From Cyanophora paradoxa (Eukaryota > Glaucocystophyceae > Cyanophorales > Cyanophoraceae), in contig QPMI01000050.1 of NCBI GenBank assembly GCA_004431415.1, positions 1-64,000 of the forward strand: a stretch of DNA of 64,000 nt. Reading direction: 5' to 3'. The translations under genes were made by a program, and so were the position numbers. The notes under the pieces were generated by a model. It was given only the letters and a program-made list of their open reading frames with translations. It had not been told where the DNA came from and did no database searches. Positions within the stretch are counted from its first letter, which is position 1. Each line of letters starts with the position of its first letter. Below, piece by piece: positions 54,349-64,000 of the stretch.

Positions 54349-55202
54349 CTACAGGAGTGCCTCGTGGTGGGCCGCCGCCGCCCCCTCCACGGCGGCCGCC
54401 GCGTCCATCTCGAACGAGTACGCCGCCTCCGCTCCCTGCGCGCCGTCCGCCTCCGGCCCCTGCGGGCGCGAACGGGCCCCTCGGGTTCGGATCGGGCCGG
54501 AGAGCTTAAGCGGGGGTACAGGGGCGCACGTCGACGGCGAACGCGGCGTCGTCGGCGCCGAGGGTGTCGGCCTCCGCGGCGGTGTAGGCGCTGACGGCGA
54601 CTGCGTTGGAGTCCTCGTCGACCTGCCGGCGGCGGCGGCGGCGGGGGGGCGCAGGGGGACGGGTATCGCGTCACGTCAGCGAAGGGGGGTGGGCCGGCCG
54701 AGGGGTACGTAGCCCTGGGCACGCGGCTCGCCTGGAACACGACCCTGAGGCCGCCGGAGTTGCCGCCAGCATTCCCGCCCTTAATAAGCTGCACCGGAAC
54801 TTCTCAGTGAGCGCCGTACGATGGTCCCGGAGTCCTCACTCAGGGGGGGGGGGGCACCTTGCCCTGCTCCTCGTAGTCCCTGATCCTGTCCAGGACGCGC
54901 TGGGCCGCTTCCTGGGCCTTCTGCAGCTGCTCCGGGTACGACCCCGCCGGCTGCTCCACGGGGGGATGAGCGCCCGCTTCTCGGTGGTGGTGGGGGGGGG
55001 AACCGCACCTTCGAGAAGCGATCCCACTCGCGCCCCACGTCGCTGTCGCCGCCGACCCCGCGAGTGACTGCGCCGCGCTCTCTCTTCAAAAGATGCACGC
55101 TTGTGCCGCGCCGGGCGCTGGCGCTGGCGCACGGTTGCCCCAATTGGCCTTCAGAGCCAGAGGCTGCACGTCCTTCTTGAGAGTCGCGCTCATCATGTTC
55201 AT
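54349..55202 (-). CDS. Unknown multi-exon protein, about 180 aa
   Basis: Start at 55202 (MNMMSATLKKDVQPLALKAN). GTGCGCC donor, then VTRGVGGDSDVGREWDRFSK, a second intron, PAGSYPEQLQKAQEAAQRVL with DRIRDYEEQGK (coiled coil), then probably VQLIKGGNAGGNSGGLRVVF, VDEDSNAVAVSAYTAAEADT and the end AAYSFEMDAAAAVEGAAAAH, stop 54,349. Each exon is bounded by GTGCGC/GTGCCC/GTACCCC donors, which supports a real gene. No family recognised. The beta-rich middle and the acidic end give no clear function. Confidence 0.45.
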
Positions 55203-55239
55203 TTTCTGCGATCAAGTCACGGTCACACATACGGCGGGT

Positions 55240-56247
55240 CTACACATTGCAGGCCGCGCGCACGTCGGAAATCCACTTCGATGCCGCCATATTTTCCATT
55301 ACAACCTGGGGCGGCGTGAGCATGGGGCGAATCCGCGGGGGTACGCTAGTCCTCACCTTCTTCAGTTCACCCGACAACACGTTCTCCGCGTCCGCTTGCT
55401 TCACCGTGAGGCCCGTCGACGGGTCCTTGGGGTTCACGAGCGTGCCGTAGCTGCGGGCCGGGGTACATCGGCGCAGGAGGGCGAAGAGGGGGTACGTGAA
55501 CGCACTTGGGGTACTTGCCCTGGATTGCAGGCTTGTGCGGGGCCCTGCAAGGGAGCGGGCGTTCGACGGTTCGCGATCTGGACGGAAGAAAGGCCCGGGG
55601 CGGGGGCCAGGGGCCAAGTCCACGCACTTGCCCCACAGATACATCTTGTTGTTCGAGACGGCATTGTCGTAGCTGGTCGCCTCGGGGACCGGATCTGCCC
55701 CATAGGTTCGGCATCCCCGAGAGGAGCGTGAGCGAAGGGGAGGCCCGCACCGAGGATTGAAGTGCTGCCGCCGCCTGGCCGCGCCCTCGTCAGGCTGGAA
55801 GGATCCAGGGGGAGACAGGGCAGCCTCGCACCGGTGTGGATCTCGTAGCTCGAGTGCTTCCCGCCGTTTTGGGCAAACCAGTCCTGAGAGGGCCGGTCAG
55901 GTTGGGGCCGCAGGGCGCGGGCAGCAGCACACTGCGCACGGCAGTGGCCTTGCGGGCGGGCTCCGCCTGGCCCATTAGCCGGTCGTCCACCGAGATGCAG
56001 TGGAACTTGCCGCCCAGCTTCACGGCCTGCGAGGCGCCGGCGCTTCAACGCCACAGCATCCGCGCCTGTGGCAGGGAAACTTTTGCCTTCCACGGATAGC
56101 CGTCGTCGAGAGGGCAGCACATCTGCGAGGCGCATTCGCGGCGAGCCCGGGTCGTTCACGGTGCAATCCGCTCACCTTGCCCTGTTCAACGTCGACGCCG
56201 GATTGCGACTCGTAAGCAGAAACCAGCTTGTAGATCTGCGCAATCAT
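55240..56247 (-). CDS. Unknown multi-exon protein
   Basis: Candidate first exon from 56247: MIAQIYKLVSAYESQSGVDV, GTGAGC donor. Next come VKLGGKFHCISVDDRLMGQA with RKATAVRSVLLPAPCGPNLT (about 56,025-55,900), WFAQNGGKHSSYEIHTG (about 55,880), SNNKMYLWGKCVD (about 55,640), YGTLVNPKDPSTGLTVKQAD with LSGELKKVRT (about 55,450-55,360), and a last exon VVMENMAASKWISDVRAACN, stop near 55,240. Many introns with GTACCCC/GTGCGC donors. I do not recognise the family. Upstream minus-strand frames to 56,494 may be an additional exon or the 5' UTR. Confidence 0.45.
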
Positions 56248-56599
56248 TAGGCGGAATCAACGCGTACGATTCCAGGTTAGACGGGATGCGAGTGGGACGC
56301 GCATGCTGGACAGGCGGTGCGAGAATGTCCGTCTTGGGCAAGCACCCGGAGACCTCCAGATTCCCGTGCGTGCCCGCCGAGCGTGGCATCTCGACGCGTG
56401 CGAGCGCGCCATGCCGAGGGCGCTGCATGTCGAAGTCGCCATTGCCACCCATGCTGGGAGCCGGCGCCTCTGGCAAACGGTGCATGCTTAACATCTTGGC
56501 GTAGCCTCGGGATGGCTATACGGGAACCCGGCTGCAACCGGCAAAGTCAGCTCATCGAACGGCAACCCAGACAACACGGCAACACTCTGGTCACGGTAA

Positions 56600-57340
56600 A
56601 ATAGAGTCCAAGGAGTCTCCGAACCTGGCGAACTTGGCGCGCGGCCTGCGAACTTGGGGTAAAGTTTTGATTACCACATGAGGGGTACACGCCGTGACGT
56701 CATGCCACGGTGCATGCACATGCAATATGTACAGCTCTAGATCTAGAAGTACTAGTTGCCGAAGTTAACGTGCTATATATAAGCCTTGAAGTTTTTTAAA
56801 ACGTTACGGAGTCAAATTTTAAAGCCTTGCCGGGCCCGGGGTCTTTTGAAGTCTCAGCTAGCGCTGCATGCGCATACGCAGCGCTAGCTGCAGCCTGGCA
56901 GCTGCAGGCCTATAGCTAGCTATAGGGGTCTCACGGTCTTAAGCTTTATAAGCTTGAAGCCTTGCCGCAGTATATCGATATCATATCATAGTATCGATCA
57001 GTGTGTGCATATGCATATATGATCATGCATACGCATGCTCATGCATATGATCAAGCTTGAGCTTGAGCTCATTCGCATGCGCATGTAACTTTGGAAGAAA
57101 ATTGCCTAGCTATAGTAGACGTCGACGTTAACTGTCGAATTCGAACTAATTTGCAAACAGATTCCATATTGCAGCTTTAATCCCCCGGGGCCCTCTAGAA
57201 CTGCTGCAGCAGTGCCACTGTGGGAAGCGAGAGAGAGAGAAACAATCAACATTTCAATTCTCACAAGACTTGGGGAGAGAGATTCTGAGAGAGAGGGAGT
57301 GAGAGAGATGTACACTATACATGAAACGCGCGAAGAGCAG
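56600..57340. other. Palindrome-rich, lower-GC intergenic region
   Basis: No gene. It contains dense self-complementary words: CTAGCGCTGCATGCGCATAC, CTATAGCTAGCTATAG, GCATATGCATATATGATCAT, CTTGAGCTTGAGCTC. A GA-rich run (57,228-57,308) precedes the end of the next gene. Confidence 0.5.
56855..56890. repeat. Perfect 13-bp inverted repeat
   Basis: CAGCTAGCGCTGC, 10-base spacer ATGCGCATAC, GCAGCGCTAGCTG. The arms are perfect complements and the spacer contains ATGCGCAT, itself a palindrome. Confidence 0.75.
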
Positions 57341-58708
57341 CTAGTGTGCAGGTGTGCTAGAACCAGCCTGCTGGAGGTTGGAGCCATAGAAGAGACTGGA
57401 CAGGGAGAGGCAGGCGTTGAAGGTGGAGTCTTGTAGATAGTTCAGGCGAGCATCAACCGCCTTCATTTCTTGTTCCAGTTGCTGCACAATAGCATGTATC
57501 TCTGCTTTCCTTTGTCGAAGGGAAAAGACCTCCTGCTGAAGGGAGACAAGGGCTATTGCTGGATCTCCAGAGTCTGCAGCTTCTCCAGTCTGGCCAAGAG
57601 AAGCTATGTGACTATCTCCTGAGATGCCGCTGGCATCCTCAAATGAATGTGTTCCAGAAGATCCCGGCTCTCCTGCGTCCCCTCCGCTGCTCGATGGCTC
57701 TGCTCCATCTGGCTGGCTGGATGTGCTATAAGAAAGCTTCGACGTAGATTCGCGTCCATTGCCGGCCCCAGAGCTCGAGGCTGCATCGTCCTTCTTCTTC
57801 TTATCGCCAGTGCTCTTCTTCTTTTTCTTCTCCTTGTCAGCTGAAGCTGCTGGCTTGGAGTCGTTGATGAACGCCAGCACCTCGTCGACAGGCCTGAGCT
57901 GGATGTCCTTTGGTTCGGGCGCTGTCAGCTGCGGTCGTTTGGAATCCTCCAGCTCCCGCCGCTTCTTTGCATAGAGCTGGTTGAGCAGCCGGACCCTCGC
58001 ATCCTCCAAACCGAACGGGATTGGCGCGTACTGCTCCTCTAGAGAGAGATCATTCTGAATGTTAAAGGTCTCGCGGATCTCTGCTCGGGCGCGCGTAAGC
58101 GGCCTTGCTCACGAGGAGCACGGCGGGAGAGCGTGTGGGGCGGACCGTCTGGATTCTTCCCTTCGATCCTCCGCGCGATTGCTCGGCAAGTGAGGTGGAT
58201 GAGGGCCTTGATGTCCAGCGCATGGGCGCTCGACGCAAGCTCGCAGAGTCGCCCAGTGTCCATCCTCGTGTACTTCTCGTTGAACTGCTTCCTGTGCATC
58301 TCAGAGAGATCCTTCTTTGCGTGGAACTCCAGGAACTCGATGATCTTCTCGAGCGTGCTAGCGTTCACCTGTAGCGGCAGCTCGCGCTCAGCTCCTGCGC
58401 GAACGCCCAGAAGCCAGACGCGAGGCGCACCTTTGGCAGATCAATGCGCTTAGTTGGAGAGCCGTTCTCGAATTCATTGCGGATGTAGGCGGATGCGAAC
58501 GCGGTGCTCGCCGGCAACGTGAAGTCCTGCACGAGGAAGCGGTCGCGCTCGCGCGTACGCGCAAGAGGAGAGTGCGACACACCTTTCCATCGGACGTGCG
58601 CACGAGCACGCTCACGCCTTCGAGGTCGGCCGACTTCGGCACCAGCTCCTTGCACTTCGGCGACGGGCTCCTGCCCGCAACCAGCTCCTTGCACTCGCTA
58701 AGCGCCAT
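57341..58708 (-). CDS. SKP1-like protein with long C-terminal extension (ASK20/21 type)
   Basis: Start at 58708 (MALSECKELVAGRSPSPKCK). The BTB/POZ half reads LEGVSVLVRTSDGKVCRT, FTLPASTAFASAYIRNEFEN and IDLPKVRLASGFWAFAQEL, then NASTLEKIIEFLEFHAKKDL. The SKP1 dimerisation part is MDTGRLCELASSAHALDIKA with LIHLTCRAIARRIEGKNPDG. After an intron the protein goes on for over 220 residues (DARVRLLNQLYAKKRRELED, VDEVLAFINDSKP, Lys-rich, Ser-rich, then a coiled coil QQEVFSLRQRKAEIHAIVQQ). A long tail of this layout is known in plant SKP1-like proteins 20/21. Role: probably an F-box-protein adaptor of SCF ubiquitin ligases or a divergent relative. Confidence 0.7.
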
Positions 58709-58871
58709 CCCGGGCCAAGCTGTGCAGGCGCTGAGCTGCCGCAATGCTCTTTGAGGGGTACACAAACACGAGCCAATTCGAGCCGGAAAGCATACGGACC
58801 AGCTGGAGGCCTAGCGACCGGCTCGGGACGATTTGCTAGCATCGCAGAGTCGCAAAGCGTAGCCGGGCGCG

Positions 58872-61800
58872 ATGCCGCCCAAGGCCGACAAGAAGGCCAA
58901 GGCGGAGGCGGTGGAGGTGCCGGTGGAGCTGCCGCCAATATGGGACGATCCTCACTTCCAGGCGAGCCCGTGCCGCCCTGTCCGCCGCCCTGCCGCCCGC
59001 CCGTGACTAAGGCAGCCCGCTCTGCGCCTGCGCAGGTTCCGTGGCATGCGTACACGTGCGTTGTGGAGGCAGACGATGGTTTTGATAAGAGCGTGTTGTC
59101 GGCCTTCACGCACATGCCGGAGGAGAGCGTCTATGTCTTCAGCTTGATGGCCCTGCACCAGGAGGTGGGCAGCGGCATCCCGCGAGTGCGAGAATCCCAG
59201 CGCCCGCGCTGAGCGATGCGGCAGGTCGCAGCATCGACGGAGACTGACCCAGTGACGGTCGCCATCAAGCAGCAGATCAACTCGGGGCAGGAAGTGTCCT
59301 ACGAGAACGTGCTGCGCTGGCTGCGCTCCAAAATCACGGCCATCAAGGCCGTGAAGAAGGCCAAGCTCGACGAGGAGGCTGCTGTCAAGGCGGTGAGCCG
59401 GCCGCGAGCCCGCGCGGATGGCCCGTGCGCTGAGGCGGCCCGCGCAGCAAAAGGAGGCGGAGGCGGCGGCCGCAGCGGAGGCCGAGGCGCAGAAGAAGGC
59501 GGCGGAGGCGGCGGCGGCGGCGGCGGCGGGGATTCCCGACGGGGCGGCGAACCCCGACGGGATGGACCTGGCGGGCGAGGAGGCCGGCATGCCGCAGGAG
59601 GGCTTCGACGCGGCCGGCGGCGCGGGCCTCGGCGGGGACGGCGAGGACGGCGAGGAGGGCCGCCCGCCCGCCAAGAAGGAGCTCCCCCTCGGTGCGCGCG
59701 CGCGCGCGGGCTCGCGCGCGGCCCTGCACACGAGTCCGCGCCGCGGGCTGAGCGCGGGCCGGGCCCGTGGCGCAGAGGGCGAGCCCGTGGACGCGTTCGT
59801 GTTCCTCGTGGGCTTCCCGCGGGACGCCGTCCAGCTTCAGGCGATGGCCTTCAACAACCTGCTGGTGGACGCGATCCTGCACGTGCGGGGCAAGTTCGTG
59901 GACCCCCTGGAGGCCGAGCTCCTCGCCTCCCAGGAGGGGGCGAACGAGGATGAGGGCGGCGAGGGCGAGGGCGGCGAGGCGAGGCTGAAGAAGAAGGCGG
60001 CGGCCGAGCCGCCGCTGCCGGCGTTCCTGCGGGGCGTGCAGGAGGCGATGGCCGGCTCCGAGCGCTCGTTCATGCACGACATCCAGTGGCTCTCGGTCGA
60101 GGCGGCGAAGCACGCCGACGTCGCCGAGCTGATCCCCTCGCTGCTCCGCGAGGCCCGCGTCGGCGCCCACCTCCGCCGCCTCTACGGCGGCTGGCTCGCC
60201 GCGACGACGCCCCTGGTCGTCCCGTCGTACAGCGGCCCCGAGGCGGCGGACCAGCGGGAGTACGGGCGCGTCCTGGACGCGCTCCCGGCGGCGGCGGTGG
60301 ACGTGCAGGCCGTCGTGCACGCCCTCGTGGCGCAGGTCGCCCGCTCGGCCGCCGGCGCCGCCCTGCCGCCTCGCCAGCTCGGCCCCGAGGAGGAGGCCGC
60401 CGCCGCCGCCCGCGAGGTCGCCGCCGCCTTCGACGCCGCCTTCTCCCGCCTCGCCCTCGCCCCGGCCGGCTCCGCCAGCCCGCCGCCGGCCCCCGGGGCG
60501 CCGGCGCCGGCGCAGCCCCCCGCGCAGGCGTCGCCGCGGGCGGCGGAGCCTCCGGAGCCTGCGGTGGTGCGGCACGGAGACCGCATCGGGGAGCGGCTCT
60601 GGCACGCGGCTCTGGGCCACCGGGCGGCCGGCCAGGAGCTGGCGGCCGAGGCGGCCCGCCTGCGGGACCTCCTGCCCTTCCCCGGCGTCGGCGGCCGCTT
60701 CGAGCCAGGGGAGCCGCCGCGCTCCCTGCAGGCCCGCGGGGCGCACCTCGCGGCCCTCAAGCACGCGCTGGAGGCGGCCGGGGGGCCCGGCGCGGCGCGG
60801 CGGGCGCCGCTCCTGCTCCTGGAGGAGCTGGTGCGGGGGGCGGACCCCGGGTACAGGCACGGCTTCGCGGACCGGGCGCTGGTGGAGGCGCTCTCGCCCG
60901 AGGTGCTGCCGCAGGCGCTGACGGAGGCGGCGCGGGCGGCCGGCGAGTGCGGGCAGCTGCTCGCCCGCTACGACGACGTGGAGGACGCGCTGCTCCTCGC
61001 GCTCCACACGCCCGTGCCCCCCGAGCGCGTCGCCGTCGCGGCGCGGGCGATCACCATCCCGCGGCGCCTCTCCTGCGGCGAGTGGCACGCCGTCGTCGGC
61101 GCGCAGCTCAAGGCCGCCTCCACCGGCGAGGAGGGCGACGAGGCGGGTGGCGCCGGCGCCGGCGCGGGGGCGGAGGACGAGGGCGACGGGGACGGCGAGG
61201 CGAGCAGCGCGGTCCCGGGCTTGGAGCCGCCGGTCTTCGTGCGGGCCAGCATGCTGCCCCGCGCGGGCACTGTCTTCGGCATCTCCCGCCGCGAGGGGCG
61301 CCTTGAGCCCAAGACGACTGCGCTGTACCCCGCCGACGCGGGCCGCATCCTCCTGAGCACGCTCTCGGACGCGCGGGGCGCGCTCGTCTCCTCCAGCGCG
61401 GCGGTGCAGCGGGACGGCCACACAATCAGCGTCCACGTGGACCCGGACGCGGTGCCGCCGCCGCCGCCCTTCGACGCGATCGTGCTCTCGGGCCCCTCGG
61501 GCGCCGGCAAGTCGACGCTCATCCGGCGCCTCGTGTCGGACTTCCCCGACACGTTCGCCTTCGCCGTGAGCCACACGACGCGGCCGCCCCGCCACGACGA
61601 GAAGGTCGGCGTCCACTACAACTTCTGCTCCCGCCAGTTCTTCGAGCAGGGGGTGCGCCCGCCTCTGCTTCCCCTCTGCTTCCCCTCCTTCTCCTGAGCC
61701 TCCCGCCCCGCCCCGCTCCGCCTCAGATCGCGTCCGGGCTCTTCTTCGAGCACTCGGAGGTGCACGGGCACCTCTACGGCACGAGCGTCGTCACCCTCGA

Positions 61801-64000
61801 CCGCATCCTCCACGACCGCAAGGTCCGCTCTGCTTATCTCAGCTTAAATTAGCTTGGATAAGACTGTTAATAGAGCTTATAGAGCTTATATTAGCAAGAT
61901 TAGATTAGCGAGGTAGATTAGCTTGGATAGCTTAGCTTAGATTAGCTTGGATTAGCTTAGATTTGATTAGCTGACGAGCCTCCTCGGCCCAGGTGCCCGT
62001 GCTTGACATCAACCTCCACGGCGTCAAGTCGCTGCACCGGACGGAGCTGCGGCCCTTCTGCGTCTTCGTGCAGCCGCCCTCGCTCCAGGCGCTCGAGGAG
62101 CGCATGAAGGCCGCCGGCGTGGACGCCGAGCAGGTCGCCAGGCGCCTCGCCGAGGCCGAGGCGGAGATGAAGTGGATCGAGGAGCCGGGGCTCTTCCAGT
62201 CCTCCGTCGTCAACGGTGCGCGCGTTCGCAAAGCCCGGCCCGGCCTAGTCCGGCCTAGCCTTCTGTCTAGCCTTCTCTTCATTCCTGCTAAGATTCTTCT
62301 TCTTCGTCCCCCCAGACTCGCTGGACGTGGCCTACGAGCACCTGAAGGAGGCGGCCTTCGAGCACACGCTCGCGGCGCGCCGCCCGCTCGTCGTCTCGGG
62401 GCCCTCGGGCGCGGGAAAGTCCGCCCTCATCGAGCGCCTCATGGCCGCCATGCCGGTCCGCTTTCACCTTACTACCGACCTTCTATCTAATGTTAATCTC
62501 TATCTATCTTTCTTACCTTTATCTTTCTTAGGGCCGCTTTGGGTTCTGCGTGAGCCACACGACGCGCGAGCCTCGCCAGGACGAGAAGGACGGCGTCCAC
62601 TACCACTTCCGCAGCCGCGCCCAGTTCGAGAAGGATGCGGCGGAGGGGAAGTGCGCGGCGGCCTCTTCTTTCTCGCTTGCTCGCTGCTTTTCCTACTGAA
62701 GTTCGGGTCCTCCAGGTTCGTGGAGACGTCGGAGGCCCACGGGGAGCTGTACGGCACGAGCCTCGCAGCGATCCGTGCCGTCCTCGGCGGCGGCCGCACC
62801 TGCATCCTCGACCTCGACTCCCACGTGCGCTATTTATAGACGCTCCGACGGGCCCGGCCGTCCTTCTTAGCCGGGCGGGCGGGCGGGCAGGGCGTGAAGA
62901 GCTTGAAGGCGCGGACGGAGCTGCGGCCCTTCTGCGTCTTCGTGCAGCCGCCCTCGCTCGAGGTGCTGGAGCAGCGGCTGCGGGCGCGCGGGACGGACTC
63001 GGAGGAGGTCGTCGCCCGGCGGCTGGCGGCGGCCCCCGCCGAGCTGGAGGCGGCCGAGGAGCCGGGGCTCTTCGACCGCGTCATCGTCAACGACGACCTG
63101 GAGCGCGCCTCGGCCGAGTTCGCGGAGGCGGCGAAGGCCGTGGACGCGCCGGCGCGCCTCGCGTGGGCCTCCTTCGCGGACGACTCGACGCTGGCGGTCA
63201 CGGACCGGGGGGGAGAGACGACCGCGACGCTGACGCTCCCCTCGGGCCTCGTCCTCCGCGCCCACTCCAACGGCGCCCTGGACCAGCACTACCCGGCGGG
63301 GCACCCGCTCGCGCCGCGGCCGCCGGCCGCGCAGGGGCAGCTCCCGGCGGCGCCCGCGGCGCCTCTCACGACCCGCCCGGGCTCCCGCATGCCGGGCTCC
63401 AGCTCCCGGTACCGCTCGGGGGCCGGCGGGCCGGCGGGGACGACGCGCGGGCGCCCCCGAGGTCGGCCGCCGCGTCGTCGGCGCCGGGACGGTCGTGCGG
63501 TACATGGAGGACGGCTCCGCCAGCTGCTCCTGCCCGACGGCAACGTCGCCATCCAGACCGCCCGGGCGCCCGCGCCGCCTCGGCGCCCCCGCCGGCACAT
63601 GGACGGTCACCAACTCGGCCGGGCGCCGCTCGGCGCGGCCGCCGGGGGCCGAGGCCGGCTCGGGCTGGCGCTTCGAGGCGGACCTCGGCGTGGCGGCGGT
63701 CACGGACGCGGAAACGGGCGTGACGCTGACGACGCGGGAGGACCTCGTCCTCACCGTGACGGGCGCCACGGAGGACGGCGGCGCGGTCGTCGAGTTCGCC
63801 GACGGGACGCGGCTGACGCGGAGCGGCGACGGCGCGACGACGACGATCGAGGCGGCGCGGTACGCGCGCGTGCGGGTCGAGAACGGCGGCGGGCGGCGCG
63901 TAGCGGAGCTGCCGGACGGCACCCGCATCGGCGTCGTGAGCGCCAGCGGCGAGGTCTTCGTGCAGAAGCCCGACGGGAGCCTCCTGCGGGCCGTCCGCGG
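58872..64000 (+). CDS. Large axonemal-type protein with two guanylate-kinase domains (PF6/SPAG17-like), 3' end outside window
   Basis: ATG 58872 ([20 protein letters not shown]). N-terminal exons: [40 protein letters not shown], an Ala/Glu helix, [20 protein letters not shown] and a long helical part to about 61.3 kb. Guanylate kinase 1 (61.48-62.2 kb): [56 protein letters not shown]. Kinase 2 (62.32-63.13 kb): [57 protein letters not shown]. Both keep the P-loop and GMP-binding residues. Afterwards come DG-rich beta repeats ([39 protein letters not shown]), reminiscent of SPAG17/PF6 of the ciliary central pair. Runs off the right edge. The SPAG17 link is tentative, the kinase domains certain. 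Confidence 0.6.
61821..61992 (+). repeat. Low-GC intronic minisatellite
   Basis: An intron inside guanylate kinase 1 is filled with variants of TTAGCTTGGATTAGCTTAGA. It is far more AT-rich than the flanking exons. Confidence 0.6.

Noticed and set aside
59385-61616. 743-codon minus-strand frame
   Set aside because: Composition artefact antisense to the guanylate-kinase/axonemal gene. It is Arg/Gly/Ala-rich with no motif.

Overview
The window joins two kinds of DNA. Roughly 1-32,450 is AT-rich, intron-free and viral in content. From about 32,460 to the right end it is very GC-rich, with short spliceosomal introns (donors mostly GTGCGC/GTGCGT or GTACCCC) and ordinary eukaryotic genes. I read it as the nuclear genome of a flagellated, GC-rich protist, probably an alga, carrying endogenous Polinton-like virus (PLV) DNA. 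The lineage (haptophyte, pelagophyte, green alga or other) cannot be settled from this sequence. Flagella are suggested only by the last gene, an axonemal-type protein.

Element A (from before base 1 to about 25 kb) has a nearly full PLV/Polinton gene set. From left to right: a decayed, internally duplicated host-attachment fibre locus (minus strand, about 0.7-8.8 kb) with LamG-like and H-type lectin domains; a patatin-type lipase fused to a discoidin-like domain; two related minor-capsid/penton-like proteins; the double jelly-roll major capsid protein; the FtsK/HerA-type packaging ATPase; three small plus-strand proteins; a primase-polymerase/SF3 helicase; two small replication-side genes; a protein-primed PolB; and a DD35E integrase. 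Virion genes share a TTATCT...TTATTA upstream motif. The helicase and the zinc-ribbon gene share a 38-bp TATA-type upstream block with one mismatch. Almost every long gene carries one or more single-base frameshifts, mostly at homopolymer runs.

Element B (about 26.3-31.4 kb) is a second, unrelated Polinton fragment: a canonical Polinton PolB in frameshifted pieces, a second rve integrase and a small AT-hook protein, with no capsid genes. A 103-104 bp inverted-iteron element (9-bp unit TGTGACAGG) occurs twice in the same orientation, at 16.33 and 26.04 kb, bracketing element A's replication and integration genes. A decayed tRNA-like sequence lies just after the element A integrase. A two-copy repeat (31.56-32.27 kb) lies between element B and the host DNA.

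The host part carries: a sestrin; a proline-rich protein; a small membrane protein; KTI12; a CxxC protein; a class I histone deacetylase; a TruB-type pseudouridine synthase; a calpain-domain-III-like protein ending in a CaaX box; DNAJC11; three unrecognised multi-exon genes; a SKP1-like protein with a long tail (ASK20/21 type); and, running off the right edge, a large protein with two complete guanylate-kinase domains and DG-rich repeats resembling the central-apparatus protein PF6/SPAG17. Host exon ends are approximate unless stated. No CRISPR array, rRNA or intact tRNA was seen.
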